Below are positions 58,801 to 61,137 of a DNA stretch of 64,000 nucleotides, piece by piece (position 1 is the stretch's first letter; every line of letters starts with the position of its first letter). The DNA lies in NCBI RefSeq assembly GCF_004798865.1, contig NW_025336479.1:10298468-10362467 (forward strand), written 5' to 3'. Both the position numbers and the translations under genes were made by a program. Under the pieces are notes generated by a model. It had not been told where the DNA came from, did not search any database, and was given only the letters and a program-made list of their open reading frames with translations. The DNA comes from Varanus komodoensis. Its lineage: Eukaryota > Chordata > Lepidosauria > Squamata > Varanidae.

Positions 58801-59912
58801 CTAATTCAGCAATGTGCCTACAAACTATTTTAAAAGCATCTTAAGAAAATCTTGAGAGTATTTCAGTAATTTAAGTGCAAGAAAATTAAGGAGTCCTTAA
58901 ATTAAAGCTGAAAAAATTAAAACATTCCTGACCATGTTTCTCAGAACTCAACCTCCCTGATTTCAATGGGATTTGCTTATAAACAAATTTGCTTTAAGTA
59001 TTTGGCCTTAAGAGTGCTGCATTTGCATTGTTTCTTCAAAAGTGGAGTTAGGGTGCTTCCAAACAATGCTTTAATTGTGCCTTTCCTCTGCCTGAAACAT
59101 ATAATTTTAGGACCACTCAAGACAACAAAGTTTTCCATTTGTAATCCTCCTTTGTCTTCCCACTACTTCTTCCATCTTTTTTTTTTTTTATCACAAAAGA
59201 TTCCATCCAGAGACAAGAGACAGAACAGCCTTTGGCTTGGTAGTGCTAGAAGTCTTCTCTTCTCAAAACACTCCTATTCTTTGCAATTGCACTGAGACTA
59301 TGGAAATATAATTTTATATTTATTTTAAGCAACTGTTTATTGTTATCCCATTCTTTCTTTAGAAAGCTCTGAATAACTTCTTTGGGGCTCCTACTGGTCT
59401 CCCATTCAGACACCGACCAGTTTCAGATTCTGCTTAGATTCACCAGTGCTATAGGATTAGGTATTCCTGACCGTCCACTGGATTCACATACAGGGAACTA
59501 TCTCAGGAACACTCTGAATTCCTGAATACAACTAGCACCCACCCTCTTCCCTTCACTTATCAGAGATATTTTATTTTATATGCATTGCATGCATAATGGG
59601 CGAGTATTCTGGAAATAACTGTGCTCTAAGATGACTTCTGCTTTTAATCTGTCCAAATGTTTGCATATAGGTGACATGTTTACACCCACCTCCAGCTGCC
59701 TGTAGACTTCTGCTGGCAATTCCTGTTCATAGGTCTTCAGCAATTCAATTGTTTGTTTTAAGGGCTCAAACATCGCATCAGTGCTAGTCTGTCTATCTTT
59801 AACAGCCATCAGGTGACCCATAACGTCCACCAAGCCCTCATAATCGCCTTTCTCCGTTTTGGTGCTCAAACCTCTCTCTGAAATTTTTACAAATTCTTCA
59901 AGGTCAGCCAAA
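2226..59912 (-). CDS. DNAH9: Axonemal dynein heavy chain, DNAH9-like (internal part, 21 exons; span includes introns)
   Basis: Outer-arm axonemal dynein heavy chain, an ATP-driven minus-end microtubule motor of motile cilia and flagella. Twenty-one exons on the minus strand were read by eye; all have AG acceptors and GT donors and all junction phases agree. Their lengths add to 4,199 nt, about 1,400 residues of a family protein of roughly 4,500. The part present covers the late tail, the linker, AAA1 ([26 protein letters not shown]), AAA2 ([19 protein letters not shown]) and the start of AAA3 (GNAGTGKS). No in-frame stop or frameshift was found. Wording such as [38 protein letters not shown] and [17 protein letters not shown] recalls DNAH9 more than DNAH17 or DNAH11; this paralogue choice is from memory, not a search. 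The gene is open at both window ends. Confidence 0.93.
2733..2785. repeat. AAAAG simple repeat
   Basis: About ten copies of aagaa/aaaag in a row, with one interruption. Pure-purine strand on the plus, pure-pyrimidine on the transcribed strand of intron 20. Confidence 0.95.
4387..4928 (+). mobile_element. L2-clade LINE 3' fragment
   Basis: Encodes [40 protein letters not shown] and [10 protein letters not shown] in a short open frame, then decays. Tail: gtaaaccatcccaagatgcc, then aataaaagc and TAAATAAATAAATAATAAAT. Same family as the copies in introns 2 and 11. Confidence 0.85.
5188..5622. mobile_element. Inverted-repeat DNA element, possibly mariner-like
   Basis: Left end acaagcagtctcttggttac; right end, read in reverse, atacaggcagttacaaacat. 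These share the cagt..(g)gttacaaac pattern. About 435 bp with a C-rich interior. Target duplication not established. Confidence 0.5.
5703..5845. mobile_element. Palindromic hAT-like MITE remnant
   Basis: cttccccaactttctgcctg at the left; ggccacgaggttggggaagg at the right. The middle is anti-parallel (gactgcaacattcagaattc against gaaattctgggagttgtgga). A standard squamate palindromic MITE. Confidence 0.65.
6048..6221 (-). CDS. DNAH9: Dynein heavy chain exon 20 of window (AAA3 N-terminus)
   Basis: 174 nt, 58 codons, phase 0. Acceptor ttctctttacag before CTTGTAGAC; donor TTACAG|gtaagt, a near-consensus site. Encodes [40 protein letters not shown] and [10 protein letters not shown]. Just past the donor there is a CT/AG-rich simple stretch. 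Confidence 0.95.
7411..7580 (+). mobile_element. tRNA-derived SINE
   Basis: agctgcggctcagtggtgga is the box A region and gcaggttcaatgcc the box B region, followed by agcatctctaggtgggctag and a body ending ctatcaagcagcttct. A common reptile SINE with a tRNA-like head. Confidence 0.8.
7897..8020 (+). mobile_element. tRNA-derived SINE, partial
   Basis: Decayed copy of the family at 7411: tccttggcagagcacatgct, aaggaggtcccaccttcaat, ccccagcagctcccgcctga, agcctggagggccactgct. It lacks the 3' third. Confidence 0.7.
8040..8115 (-). mobile_element. tRNA-derived SINE head, reverse
   Basis: Minus-strand reading: gggctgtagctcagtggcaa (box A) then gcacatgcttctcccgta and ggttccaggttcagttcct (box B). Only the head remains. 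Confidence 0.7.
10500..11190 (-). mobile_element. LINE 3' end and attached interspersed repeat
   Basis: Read on the minus strand, 10780-10850 matches the L2 3' coding end (aggagggccttttcagtcat, then a ggcaccaggtaaagcccttt block), followed by a UTR and an AATAAATAAATAAA tail near 10500. The stretch 10860-11190 (with ccatttagggctttgaatg) belongs to a repeat also seen at about 21000-21940. Whether this is one element or two joined is not clear to me. Confidence 0.55.
14520..14735 (+). mobile_element. MIR-like tRNA-derived SINE
   Basis: agccactgtggcatagtggt (box A), gggtctggttctagttccca (box B), then cactcagtagtgaaactca, ctggctcactctgcgacagt, gctacctcacaggctgattc and taagtagccttgggttcct. Same family as the minus-strand copies at 20470 and 30870. 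Confidence 0.75.
15004..15648. repeat. Direct repeat pair about 590 bp apart
   Basis: gattttagagccccagctgg followed by attaaaacagaaaaataag (15006-15050) recurs as gattttagagccccagttgg then attaaaacagaaaatcag (15596-15640). About 45 bp at roughly nine in ten identity. The intervening sequence is AT-rich and may derive from an old LINE; not resolved. Confidence 0.75.
16830..16872. repeat. CT microsatellite
   Basis: A (CT)n tract of about 20 units between gacc and gtctctggct. A candidate polymorphic marker. Confidence 0.95.
16970..17250. repeat. Unclassified interspersed repeat
   Basis: Repeated motifs ggctgggtccagacaataaa, acaaaccacggtttgctaac, acaaaccacgggctctc and gggttgtcatgttgttta recur within the stretch in direct and inverted arrangement. 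It looks like a DNA element seen in squamates; the family is not determined. Confidence 0.4.
17646..17820 (-). CDS. DNAH9: Dynein heavy chain exon 19 of window (AAA2 to AAA3)
   Basis: 175 nt. Acceptor ccattatag before ATTTAAGAAG; donor GACCAG|gtaaaa. Encodes [49 protein letters not shown] and TMFQDQ. Ends in phase 0 and continues with [12 protein letters not shown] after an 11.4-kb intron. Confidence 0.94.
19328..19475 (-). CDS. DNAH9: Dynein heavy chain exon 18 of window (AAA2 C-terminal)
   Basis: 148 nt. Acceptor ttttctccag before GGATCCTT; donor ACCAG|gtacag. Encodes [38 protein letters not shown] and CLDTLRT, typical text between AAA2 and AAA3. The last AG is completed by A in the next exon (Arg). 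Confidence 0.94.
20470..20705 (-). mobile_element. MIR-like tRNA-derived SINE
   Basis: Plus strand gagttgggttgggctcagaa, tgacttgcccaaagccaccc, ttcatggctaagtggggact, caaacccagatctcc and aaacactgcaccacg, the reverse of the 14520 family. Complete or nearly so. In intron 17, 65 bp before exon 17 in plus coordinates. Confidence 0.8.
20770..20878 (-). CDS. DNAH9: Dynein heavy chain exon 17 of window (AAA2)
   Basis: 109 nt. Acceptor cttttgcag before GTGCTCACT; donor GCAG|gtagat. Encodes [20 protein letters not shown] and [17 protein letters not shown], the sensor I and following part of AAA2. Ends with one base of a Gly codon completed by GG in exon 18. Confidence 0.95.
20990..21940 (-). repeat. 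Interspersed repeat related to that at 10860-11190
   Basis: Shares the order of motifs with the copy at 10860: ccaaggctttaaagatgata, cactggcagctaatgcaa, gaagttttcaagagg, and a following 'cagcatattacagtggtc' block. It is heavily decayed. The class was not determined; orientation is by comparison with the copy at 10500. Confidence 0.5.
22030..22452 (+). mobile_element. CR1-group LINE 3' end
   Basis: Carries cctatgaggagagactgaga, ttcagccttgagaaggga, aggttcaggctagatatcag, ggttggatccgatggccttc and the terminal ttctatgattctg, the diagnostic 3' end of CR1 elements in amniotes. It is antisense to the dynein gene, in intron 16. No open frame remains. Confidence 0.85.
22490..22516. repeat. CAT/AAT microsatellite
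   Basis: catcatcat followed by aataataataataat. It lies 40 bp after the CR1 3' end at 22452 and may be derived from a LINE tail. Confidence 0.85.
22896..23023 (-). CDS. DNAH9: Dynein heavy chain exon 16 of window (AAA2 Walker B)
   Basis: 128 nt. Acceptor atcactttag before GACTGTTC; donor AATAAG|gtaaga. Encodes [19 protein letters not shown], then [20 protein letters not shown], the AAA2 Walker B region. The first two bases finish the Gly codon opened by exon 15. Confidence 0.95.
23024..24923. other. Intron 15 of window
   Basis: A short GA run is present at 23270-23292. No gene, recognisable mobile element or splice-bounded coding block was seen in the rest. ORFs near 23650-23930 and 24211-24487 overlap on opposite strands and look like chance. 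Confidence 0.6.
24924..25134 (-). CDS. DNAH9: Dynein heavy chain exon 15 of window (AAA2 P-loop)
   Basis: 211 nt. Acceptor aacgtgcag before GTGGTACAG; donor GATG|gtaaga. Encodes [18 protein letters not shown] then [11 protein letters not shown], the Walker A loop of AAA2, and [18 protein letters not shown] with ATREWKDG. The segment after the P-loop is the part that most recalls DNAH9 over DNAH17. Ends with one base of a Gly codon. Confidence 0.95.
25614..25901 (-). CDS. DNAH9: Dynein heavy chain exon 14 of window (AAA1 to AAA2)
   Basis: 288 nt, 96 codons, phase 0. Acceptor cataattag before GATCACTATG; donor CTCAAA|gtaagg. Encodes [58 protein letters not shown] and PEDNFVLK. The donor has A rather than G as the last exon base, partly offset by the GTAAGG that follows. 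Confidence 0.95.
26429..26567 (-). CDS. DNAH9: Dynein heavy chain exon 13 of window (AAA1 C-terminal half)
   Basis: 139 nt. Acceptor ctgtcctag before GCCTTGTG; donor AAGCAG|gtaagc. Encodes [17 protein letters not shown], then [16 protein letters not shown] and CKELLSKQ, the helical small domain of AAA1. Ends in phase 0 and continues with [11 protein letters not shown]. Confidence 0.95.
26690..26770 (-). mobile_element. tRNA-derived SINE head, reverse
   Basis: Minus strand gcagcacatgccttacatgc, agaaggttccagtttcaatc and ccctgcagtt, the head of the same family as at 7411. Located in intron 12, 125 bp before exon 13 in plus coordinates. Confidence 0.65.
27523..27680 (-). CDS. DNAH9: Dynein heavy chain exon 12 of window (AAA1 sensor I)
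   Basis: 158 nt. Acceptor cattttaag before GTAAAAAGC; donor TTCAG|gtaaga. Encodes [12 protein letters not shown], a variable loop, then [20 protein letters not shown], which contains the sensor I Asn, and LKALF. The final AG is completed by G in the next exon to give the Arg of the conserved [10 protein letters not shown] segment. The preceding 6.5-kb intron is loaded with repeats. Confidence 0.95.
28150..29395 (+). mobile_element. 5'-truncated L2-clade LINE in intron 11
   Basis: Starts inside the reverse transcriptase domain (homology to the copy near 52690 begins about 28157-28170) and runs through the C-terminal part, a 3' UTR with gtaagccgccccgaggct, and an AATAAATAAAATAATAAATA tail. By eye it agrees with the copy at 52740 at roughly nine bases in ten. 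It is antisense to the dynein gene and 470 bp upstream, in gene order, of exon 12. Confidence 0.9.
28155..29111 (+). pseudogene. L2 reverse transcriptase C-terminal half, long open frame
   Basis: A 318-codon open frame with [53 protein letters not shown] and [16 protein letters not shown], plus [20 protein letters not shown]. The catalytic YADD box is intact. The frame ends early at 29109-29111 (a one-base change against the other copies, which read on through LWNALPREV). The N-terminal RT motifs are absent because of 5' truncation. Few decays suggest a fairly recent insertion. Confidence 0.85.
30306..30455. mobile_element. Palindromic hAT-like MITE remnant
   Basis: ccagacttccccaacttagt at the left and ctggagggcactgaattggg at the right, with gactacaaaattgaacat and gggaactgaagtccaaaaac between. 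Same family as at 5703. Confidence 0.6.
30870..31102 (-). mobile_element. MIR-like tRNA-derived SINE
   Basis: Best-preserved copy of the family. Plus strand: aaccctgtgaggtaggttgg, ctggcccaaagccacccag, tccatggctgagtggggact, agaacccagatcgtctgag and cttaaccactaaaccacact. Box B lies in the agaacccagat stretch read in reverse. Confidence 0.85.
31411..31708. mobile_element. hAT-like MITE, first copy, lacking its right end
   Basis: ggtggcaaacctatggcaca, gtgtgcatgcttgaaaagca, gtagcaacgccaggtgatga and gcttggactagctgtaa align to the copy at 32194 in order. The element stops at about tttattgtg (31708), where the tandem repeat begins; its right end is missing. Confidence 0.75.
31709..32193. repeat. Three-unit tandem repeat, about 175 bp period
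   Basis: Units begin tgtttagaatgggcagaaat (about 31709), tgtttagaatggtcagaaat (about 31887) and tgtttaaaatggggagaaat (about 32060); the third stops early. Each contains gatgagctgtgcagaaaaac and a stretch with ttagggttag-like text. It lies exactly between two hAT-like copies. Confidence 0.85.
32194..32606. mobile_element. hAT-like MITE, second copy
   Basis: Starts cagtggtggtgaacctatgg and ends gagaccgagtgccc in reverse (plus strand gggcactcggtctctaaaag then gttcactatcactg), giving TIR-like ends. About 413 bp. No clean 8-bp duplication was found at its ends. The left flank is the tandem repeat described below. Confidence 0.75.
32440..32463. repeat. CACATA microsatellite within hAT-like copy
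   Basis: acacatacacatacacatac lies inside the second hAT-like copy and is expanded relative to the first copy, which has a tatatata stretch at the same place (31634-31646). Confidence 0.8.
32730..32953. mobile_element. hAT-type MITE with 8-bp target duplication
   Basis: A 224-bp element bounded by imperfect inverted repeats: cagggatctcaaactcaac at the left and gcgaatttgagacccctg at the right. The flanks are identical 8-bp copies, gtttagtc at 32722-32729 and 32954-32961. TIRs starting CAGGG and an 8-bp duplication are hAT hallmarks. The interior is GC-rich and encodes nothing. Confidence 0.92.
34197..34301 (-). CDS. DNAH9: Dynein heavy chain exon 11 of window (AAA1 Walker B)
   Basis: 105 nt, phase 0 at both ends. 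Acceptor ttgttgcag before TCTTGTGG; donor GTTCAG|gtgagt. Encodes [16 protein letters not shown] then CFDEFNRI, the AAA1 Walker B with the Asp and catalytic Glu, then VLSVVAVQ. This is the shortest exon in the window. Confidence 0.95.
35540..35880 (+). mobile_element. Sauria SINE
   Basis: A tRNA-derived head (gtggtttaaac, ggtttgaatctac as decayed box A and box B) followed by the body gagctcccattgctttgtcc, cttgcagttcgaaagcatat, aagtggataaataggtacca, ctggccacatgaccacc, gctccctcggc, agatgagcaccgcc and a tail with aacctttatctttacc. This matches the Sauria SINE family, whose 3' end is shared with Bov-B LINEs and which is known from Squamata. It is the best taxonomic marker in the window. Confidence 0.9.
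36028..36184 (-). CDS. DNAH9: Dynein heavy chain exon 10 of window (AAA1 P-loop)
   Basis: 157 nt. Acceptor acggaag before GTGCTAC; donor TATAAG|gtaact. Encodes [19 protein letters not shown] then [10 protein letters not shown], the Walker A P-loop of AAA1, the principal ATPase site, then [19 protein letters not shown]. All key P-loop residues (G, K, T) are present. Confidence 0.96.
36305..38770 (-). mobile_element. CR1-group LINE, long degraded copy in intron 9
   Basis: On the minus strand, RT text is spread over several frames: [20 protein letters not shown] at about 37650-37730, then [17 protein letters not shown] and VDDTK (the catalytic box, with V for A), [18 protein letters not shown] and further 5' material to about 38770. 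The 3' end (agaacat...; ggatcagaccaa) is at 36305-36345. This is the same sense as the dynein gene. Numerous stops and shifts mark it as old. A short unrelated insertion lies at about 36836-36948. Confidence 0.85.
36836..36948. mobile_element. Short insert within the CR1 copy
   Basis: The CR1 text breaks after 'cctgatcattttt' and resumes at 'ctcctctgtg'. The inserted block has gtaaactgcccagagagctt, then (TTG)n and (ATT)n runs, the look of another LINE or SINE 3' end with its microsatellite tail. The family is not determined. Confidence 0.5.
38975..39100. mobile_element. Palindromic MITE fragment
   Basis: ggccctctagatgttttggc, ctataactcctatcagtcct and gagcatccaaagggccaaat, decayed arms of the same family as at 5703. 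Confidence 0.5.
39515..39675 (-). CDS. DNAH9: Dynein heavy chain exon 9 of window (pre-AAA1)
   Basis: 161 nt. Acceptor cttttgaag before GTGGACAAT; donor GACAG|gtagat. Encodes [35 protein letters not shown] and [11 protein letters not shown], the hallmark stretch just before the AAA1 P-loop. It ends with AG of an Arg codon completed in the next exon. Confidence 0.94.
40216..40340 (-). mobile_element. LINE 3'-end-like fragment
   Basis: On the minus strand this reads gttgtgagttgccttgtgta followed by ggctggata and an AATAAATAAT tail, resembling the L2-like ends elsewhere. Very short. It lies in intron 8. Confidence 0.45.
40874..41113 (-). CDS. DNAH9: Dynein heavy chain exon 8 of window (linker C-terminus)
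   Basis: 240 nt, 80 codons, phase 0 at both ends. Acceptor tttccaag before GTGGCACTT; donor CAAAAG|gtttgt. Encodes [38 protein letters not shown] and [15 protein letters not shown], near-invariant text leading into AAA1. Confidence 0.95.
41114..43434. other. Intron 7 of window
   Basis: Contains a minus-strand, A-tailed LINE 3'-end-like stretch (41272-41362), read as poly-T on the plus strand. The ORF of 126 codons near 42370-42750 (minus) shows no family signature. The remainder is unassigned. Confidence 0.55.
41272..41362 (-). mobile_element. A-tailed LINE 3' end
   Basis: Plus strand ttttttatttaaattttatt followed by aaatcaattaataaac and aaaacatacaaatcc. Read on the minus strand this is an AT-rich 3' end with a poly-A tail, as in squamate L1 elements. 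Nothing coding is left. Confidence 0.45.
43435..43560 (-). CDS. DNAH9: Dynein heavy chain exon 7 of window (linker)
   Basis: 126 nt, phase 0 at both ends. Acceptor tttctctag before GTGGAGAGC; donor GCACAG|gtactg. Encodes [19 protein letters not shown] and [12 protein letters not shown]. This stretch resembles my memory of DNAH17 as much as DNAH9, which is why the paralogue call stays open. Confidence 0.92.
44431..44583 (-). CDS. DNAH9: Dynein heavy chain exon 6 of window (linker)
   Basis: 153 nt, both ends phase 0. Acceptor ttttcag before GTTCAGCGC; donor GGACAG|gtgagg. Encodes [18 protein letters not shown], then a variable patch ([11 protein letters not shown]), then MYSKEEEYV and CDCSGQ. 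The order matches the family linker just before the AAA1-proximal part. Confidence 0.93.
45580..45845 (+). mobile_element. hAT-like MITE piece and CR1-type 3' end
   Basis: The first part (45580-45720) has agcagcgatgggaaatcagt and cctccagatgctgttcgact, typical of a hAT-like palindromic element. The second part (45780-45845) has ggggctgaactagacaggct and gatcctgcagagctcttctt, the same CR1-type 3' end found in reverse at 36305. Both are short and decayed. Confidence 0.55.
47083..47110. repeat. ATCT microsatellite
   Basis: Six or so units of atct followed by atcatag. A shorter ATCT-like stretch is also present at 45490-45500. Confidence 0.9.
47690..47816 (-). CDS. DNAH9: Dynein heavy chain exon 5 of window (linker)
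   Basis: 127 nt. Acceptor gcttgtcag before ACTGTCTTTG; donor CAGCTG|gtaaga. Encodes [19 protein letters not shown] then [16 protein letters not shown], one of the most conserved linker sequences in axonemal dyneins. It ends in phase 0 at ...NPQL and continues with VQRHLSKLF. Confidence 0.94.
48103..48205. mobile_element. Short palindromic element
   Basis: gatgtaatcctatgcaagtt at the left and aattggcataggattgtact at the right are inverted arms (atcctatgc against gcataggat). About 100 bp. Partial relatives with gagtaga/tcagtcct text occur near 12390-12490 and 11230-11290. Confidence 0.5.
48423..48553 (-). CDS. DNAH9: Dynein heavy chain exon 4 of window (linker)
   Basis: 131 nt, too short and split for a start-to-stop reading. 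Acceptor ttcatag before GATTCCAAG; donor AACAG|gtgggt. Encodes [20 protein letters not shown] then [10 protein letters not shown] and LEDIQNR, the linker phrase that follows the exon 3 product in the DNAH9/17 group. It ends with AG of an Arg codon completed by A in the next exon. Confidence 0.92.
49246..50116 (-). CDS. DNAH9: Dynein heavy chain exon 3 of window (linker, largest exon)
   Basis: 871 nt, by far the largest exon here. Acceptor tttgcttcctag before GATTGATG; donor CCTGAG|gtaaac. The 290 codons cover the N-terminal linker region (DHC_N2 family): [73 protein letters not shown] and a final [16 protein letters not shown]. The linker is the mechanical element that swings across the AAA ring. 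The acceptor is only about 80 bp from the 5' end of an antisense LINE, and the polypyrimidine tract is short. A branch-like CCTAAT lies about 30 nt before the AG. Confidence 0.96.
50197..50640 (+). repeat. Tandem 5'-UTR monomers of the L2 LINE
   Basis: Two head-to-tail units start with gcccggaagac at 50197 and 50443, a period of 246 bp. The second unit is about 190 bp before it diverges. Shared blocks include the gcgagtgctcca, cagtctggggg and ggaggagga motifs. The stretch is very rich in G, C and CpG. By analogy with LINEs whose 5' monomers act as promoters, this is a candidate internal promoter; that role is inferred. Read on the minus strand it lies within the dynein transcript. Confidence 0.75.
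50813..53698 (+). pseudogene. L2 LINE ORF2 (endonuclease plus reverse transcriptase), broken
   Basis: AP-type endonuclease in 50960-51640: [23 protein letters not shown] and a final SDHFLVRF, so the main catalytic motifs are all present. Reverse transcriptase follows: [15 protein letters not shown], then [12 protein letters not shown] and [17 protein letters not shown] at 51761-51763 and a TGA at 52728-52730 lie in the reading path; the second sits where the copy at 28155 has CGA, fitting CpG decay. One frame change lies near 52180, and another with a short deletion near 53413. An in-frame GGGGA expansion interrupts the endonuclease at 51149-51171. The element is therefore not expected to encode an active enzyme. 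Confidence 0.88.
51149..51175. repeat. GGGGA pentanucleotide repeat inside LINE endonuclease
   Basis: Five ggggа-type units on the plus strand, in frame with the endonuclease (coding EGRGGEGRG). Five G4 runs make it a candidate G-quadruplex. Confidence 0.85.
54250..54720 (+). mobile_element. L1-like LINE remnant (RT region)
   Basis: One frame reads [14 protein letters not shown], then, after a gap, [12 protein letters not shown], matching the L1 layout of INWxKSE followed by YLGI. Stops interrupt it. Old, decayed, antisense to the gene. Boundaries are approximate. Confidence 0.55.
55300..55615 (+). mobile_element. L2-like LINE 3' end
   Basis: Starts with tatttcagcgccaagttaaaa, matching the frcgccaggc...tttt part of L2 3' ends, then an AT-rich 3' UTR, gtaagccattctgagagcc and an (AATA)n tail. 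It is immediately followed by the next L2 fragment, so two insertions stand in tandem. Confidence 0.7.
55616..56786 (+). mobile_element. 5'-truncated L2-clade LINE in intron 2
   Basis: Begins just upstream of the YADD region ([11 protein letters not shown] near 55727), continues through 3' coding sequence and an A-rich tail ending near 56786. It lies directly after another L2-type 3' end with a near-zero gap. It is more decayed than the copies at 28150 and 50197: an internal deletion removes about 14 residues after RSTFLQ near 56025, and a frame change lies near 55763. Confidence 0.88.
55777..56628 (+). pseudogene. L2 reverse transcriptase C-terminal fragment
   Basis: 283-codon frame: [75 protein letters not shown] and [13 protein letters not shown]. 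It reads past the point where the 28155 copy stops. It lacks the catalytic box, which lies in another frame just upstream. It is a fossil. Confidence 0.8.
57430..58010 (+). mobile_element. L1-like LINE remnant (ORF2 C-terminus and 3' end)
   Basis: Reads [23 protein letters not shown] and LLTARRLPQ-type text, matching the C-terminal part of L1 ORF2, then a T-rich 3' region with acaataaaaataaattttaa. It is probably linked to the RT remnant at 54250 and split by the two L2 insertions between 55300 and 56786; that link is inferred. Confidence 0.5.
58070..58165 (+). mobile_element. LINE 3'-end-like fragment
   Basis: Pattern tgtaaattgcctggatttcc then acagaaatgttctaaataaa, resembling the terminal 90 bp of L2-like elements in this window. 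Short and decayed. It lies about 45 bp past the donor side of exon 2. Confidence 0.5.
58210..58376 (-). CDS. DNAH9: Dynein heavy chain exon 2 of window (tail to linker)
   Basis: 167 nt. Acceptor gcttccag before GAGCTGCC; donor TTCAG|gttgga. Encodes [23 protein letters not shown] and [11 protein letters not shown], typical of the region just before the linker. It leaves a two-base codon start (AG) completed by the G that opens the next exon, giving R. The donor is a weak GTTGGA. The following intron is the second longest after introns 11 and 19 and carries several LINE insertions. Confidence 0.9.
59690..59912 (-). CDS. DNAH9: Dynein heavy chain exon 1 of window (tail)
   Basis: 223 nt. Acceptor tctttttag before T-TTG-GCT; donor CTGGAG|gtgggt. 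It encodes a tail segment beginning LADLEEF and including [19 protein letters not shown], a conserved phrase of the DNAH9/11/17 group. It starts with the last base of a split codon, so at least one further exon lies upstream beyond 64000. It ends in phase 0 and joins the next exon as ...YRQLE|ELPEKW. Confidence 0.9.
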
Positions 59913-60899
59913 CTAAAAAGAGAGCAAGGGAGAAAAAAACAGAGGAAAGGCATGTTGAGAATGATGAGAATTAACCAACCACACAGGCCGTACAACAAAT
60001 AAACAAAATAAGCAAACTAAGAAGACCATTCCTAGGTGTGTCCACTTCCTACACTCAGACATCACTATTTATAGGAAGATGGCCAAGAAAGCACCTGAAT
60101 ACCCCTATCACCCCTACCCCACATGGAAAACAAGGGGCCTGTATTTGGGCCTCACAGAGAAATGCATGGGCTTCGGATCCTAGACCACTTCCAACACGGG
60201 TCTGATACACTCCCAGAAAGCTTCAAGTGAGGGCCTACCACCAGTAGGAACAAAGCTGGCAATAGCATTCACCCATGCAGTTTTCTGCGGGCATAATTAT
60301 AGCCTCTGCAGACGTGCTGCTCTTCTCTACCAGTGCAGAGGCACTTCCACCCCATTCTAATCCCACTTGGACAACATCTGAGAGGTTAGGATTGTAGTTT
60401 AGAGCCATTTAAAATTACAGCTTTGTCTCACATTCATAGGTCAAACTCCCACCAAAATGGTGAAAGCAATTTGCCCAATAATTTTCTTGTGTCACTAGAA
60501 AATTCACTGTTGCATTTAAGTTAATGCTGTTAGTTCTGATTATACAGCTTGTTAATTTTTGCATTTAATTATTATGCATTTCTGAGTAAGACATCTCAAT
60601 ATCCTTTCATTCTAAACAATTGCAAGGACTGGGTCTGCTTCTCCCAAAATACAGCATTCCAAGTTGGATAACTCAGACTCTGAATAGGAACTGGAAGAAG
60701 AGGCAGGGTCCTTTCATACTGAGATAAAAGACAAGCAAGTTTCAAGATAAGATAAGCAGCTGGTGAGAATCAGATCACCTGTGGTTCAGGGAGAGATGTT
60801 GCACACTCTGGTCAGAGAGTGAGGGATGTAATTTGATCCAGTTGCCCACCACCATGTCAAACGACAGACCAATTTTGTAATGTCTGGCTTTCTTGTCTG

Positions 60900-61137
60900 G
60901 TCCAAGTGGTGTGAACCTCCCCAAGGATGGAACTAACTCCATTTGGTGGGGAAGGAAGGAGGGGGAATTCTCCCCCATAAAAATATTTATAGTTTTAATT
61001 ATGCAGCCAGTGTGTTTCCAAGTTTTAATTGTAATTGTAATTCTATTTGTTTTATTTATTTGTTGTTGTGAGCCGTCCCAAGACTGTGTAGCAATGGGGA
61101 CAGAATATAAAAACGTTAAATAAATAAATAAATAAAT
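60900..61137 (+). mobile_element. L2-like LINE 3' end
   Basis: A 3' UTR with ttgttgtgagccgtcccaag, then ggggacagaatataaaaacg and TTAAATAAATAAATAAATAA. Only the terminal part is recognisable; the 5' limit is approximate. Confidence 0.7.
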
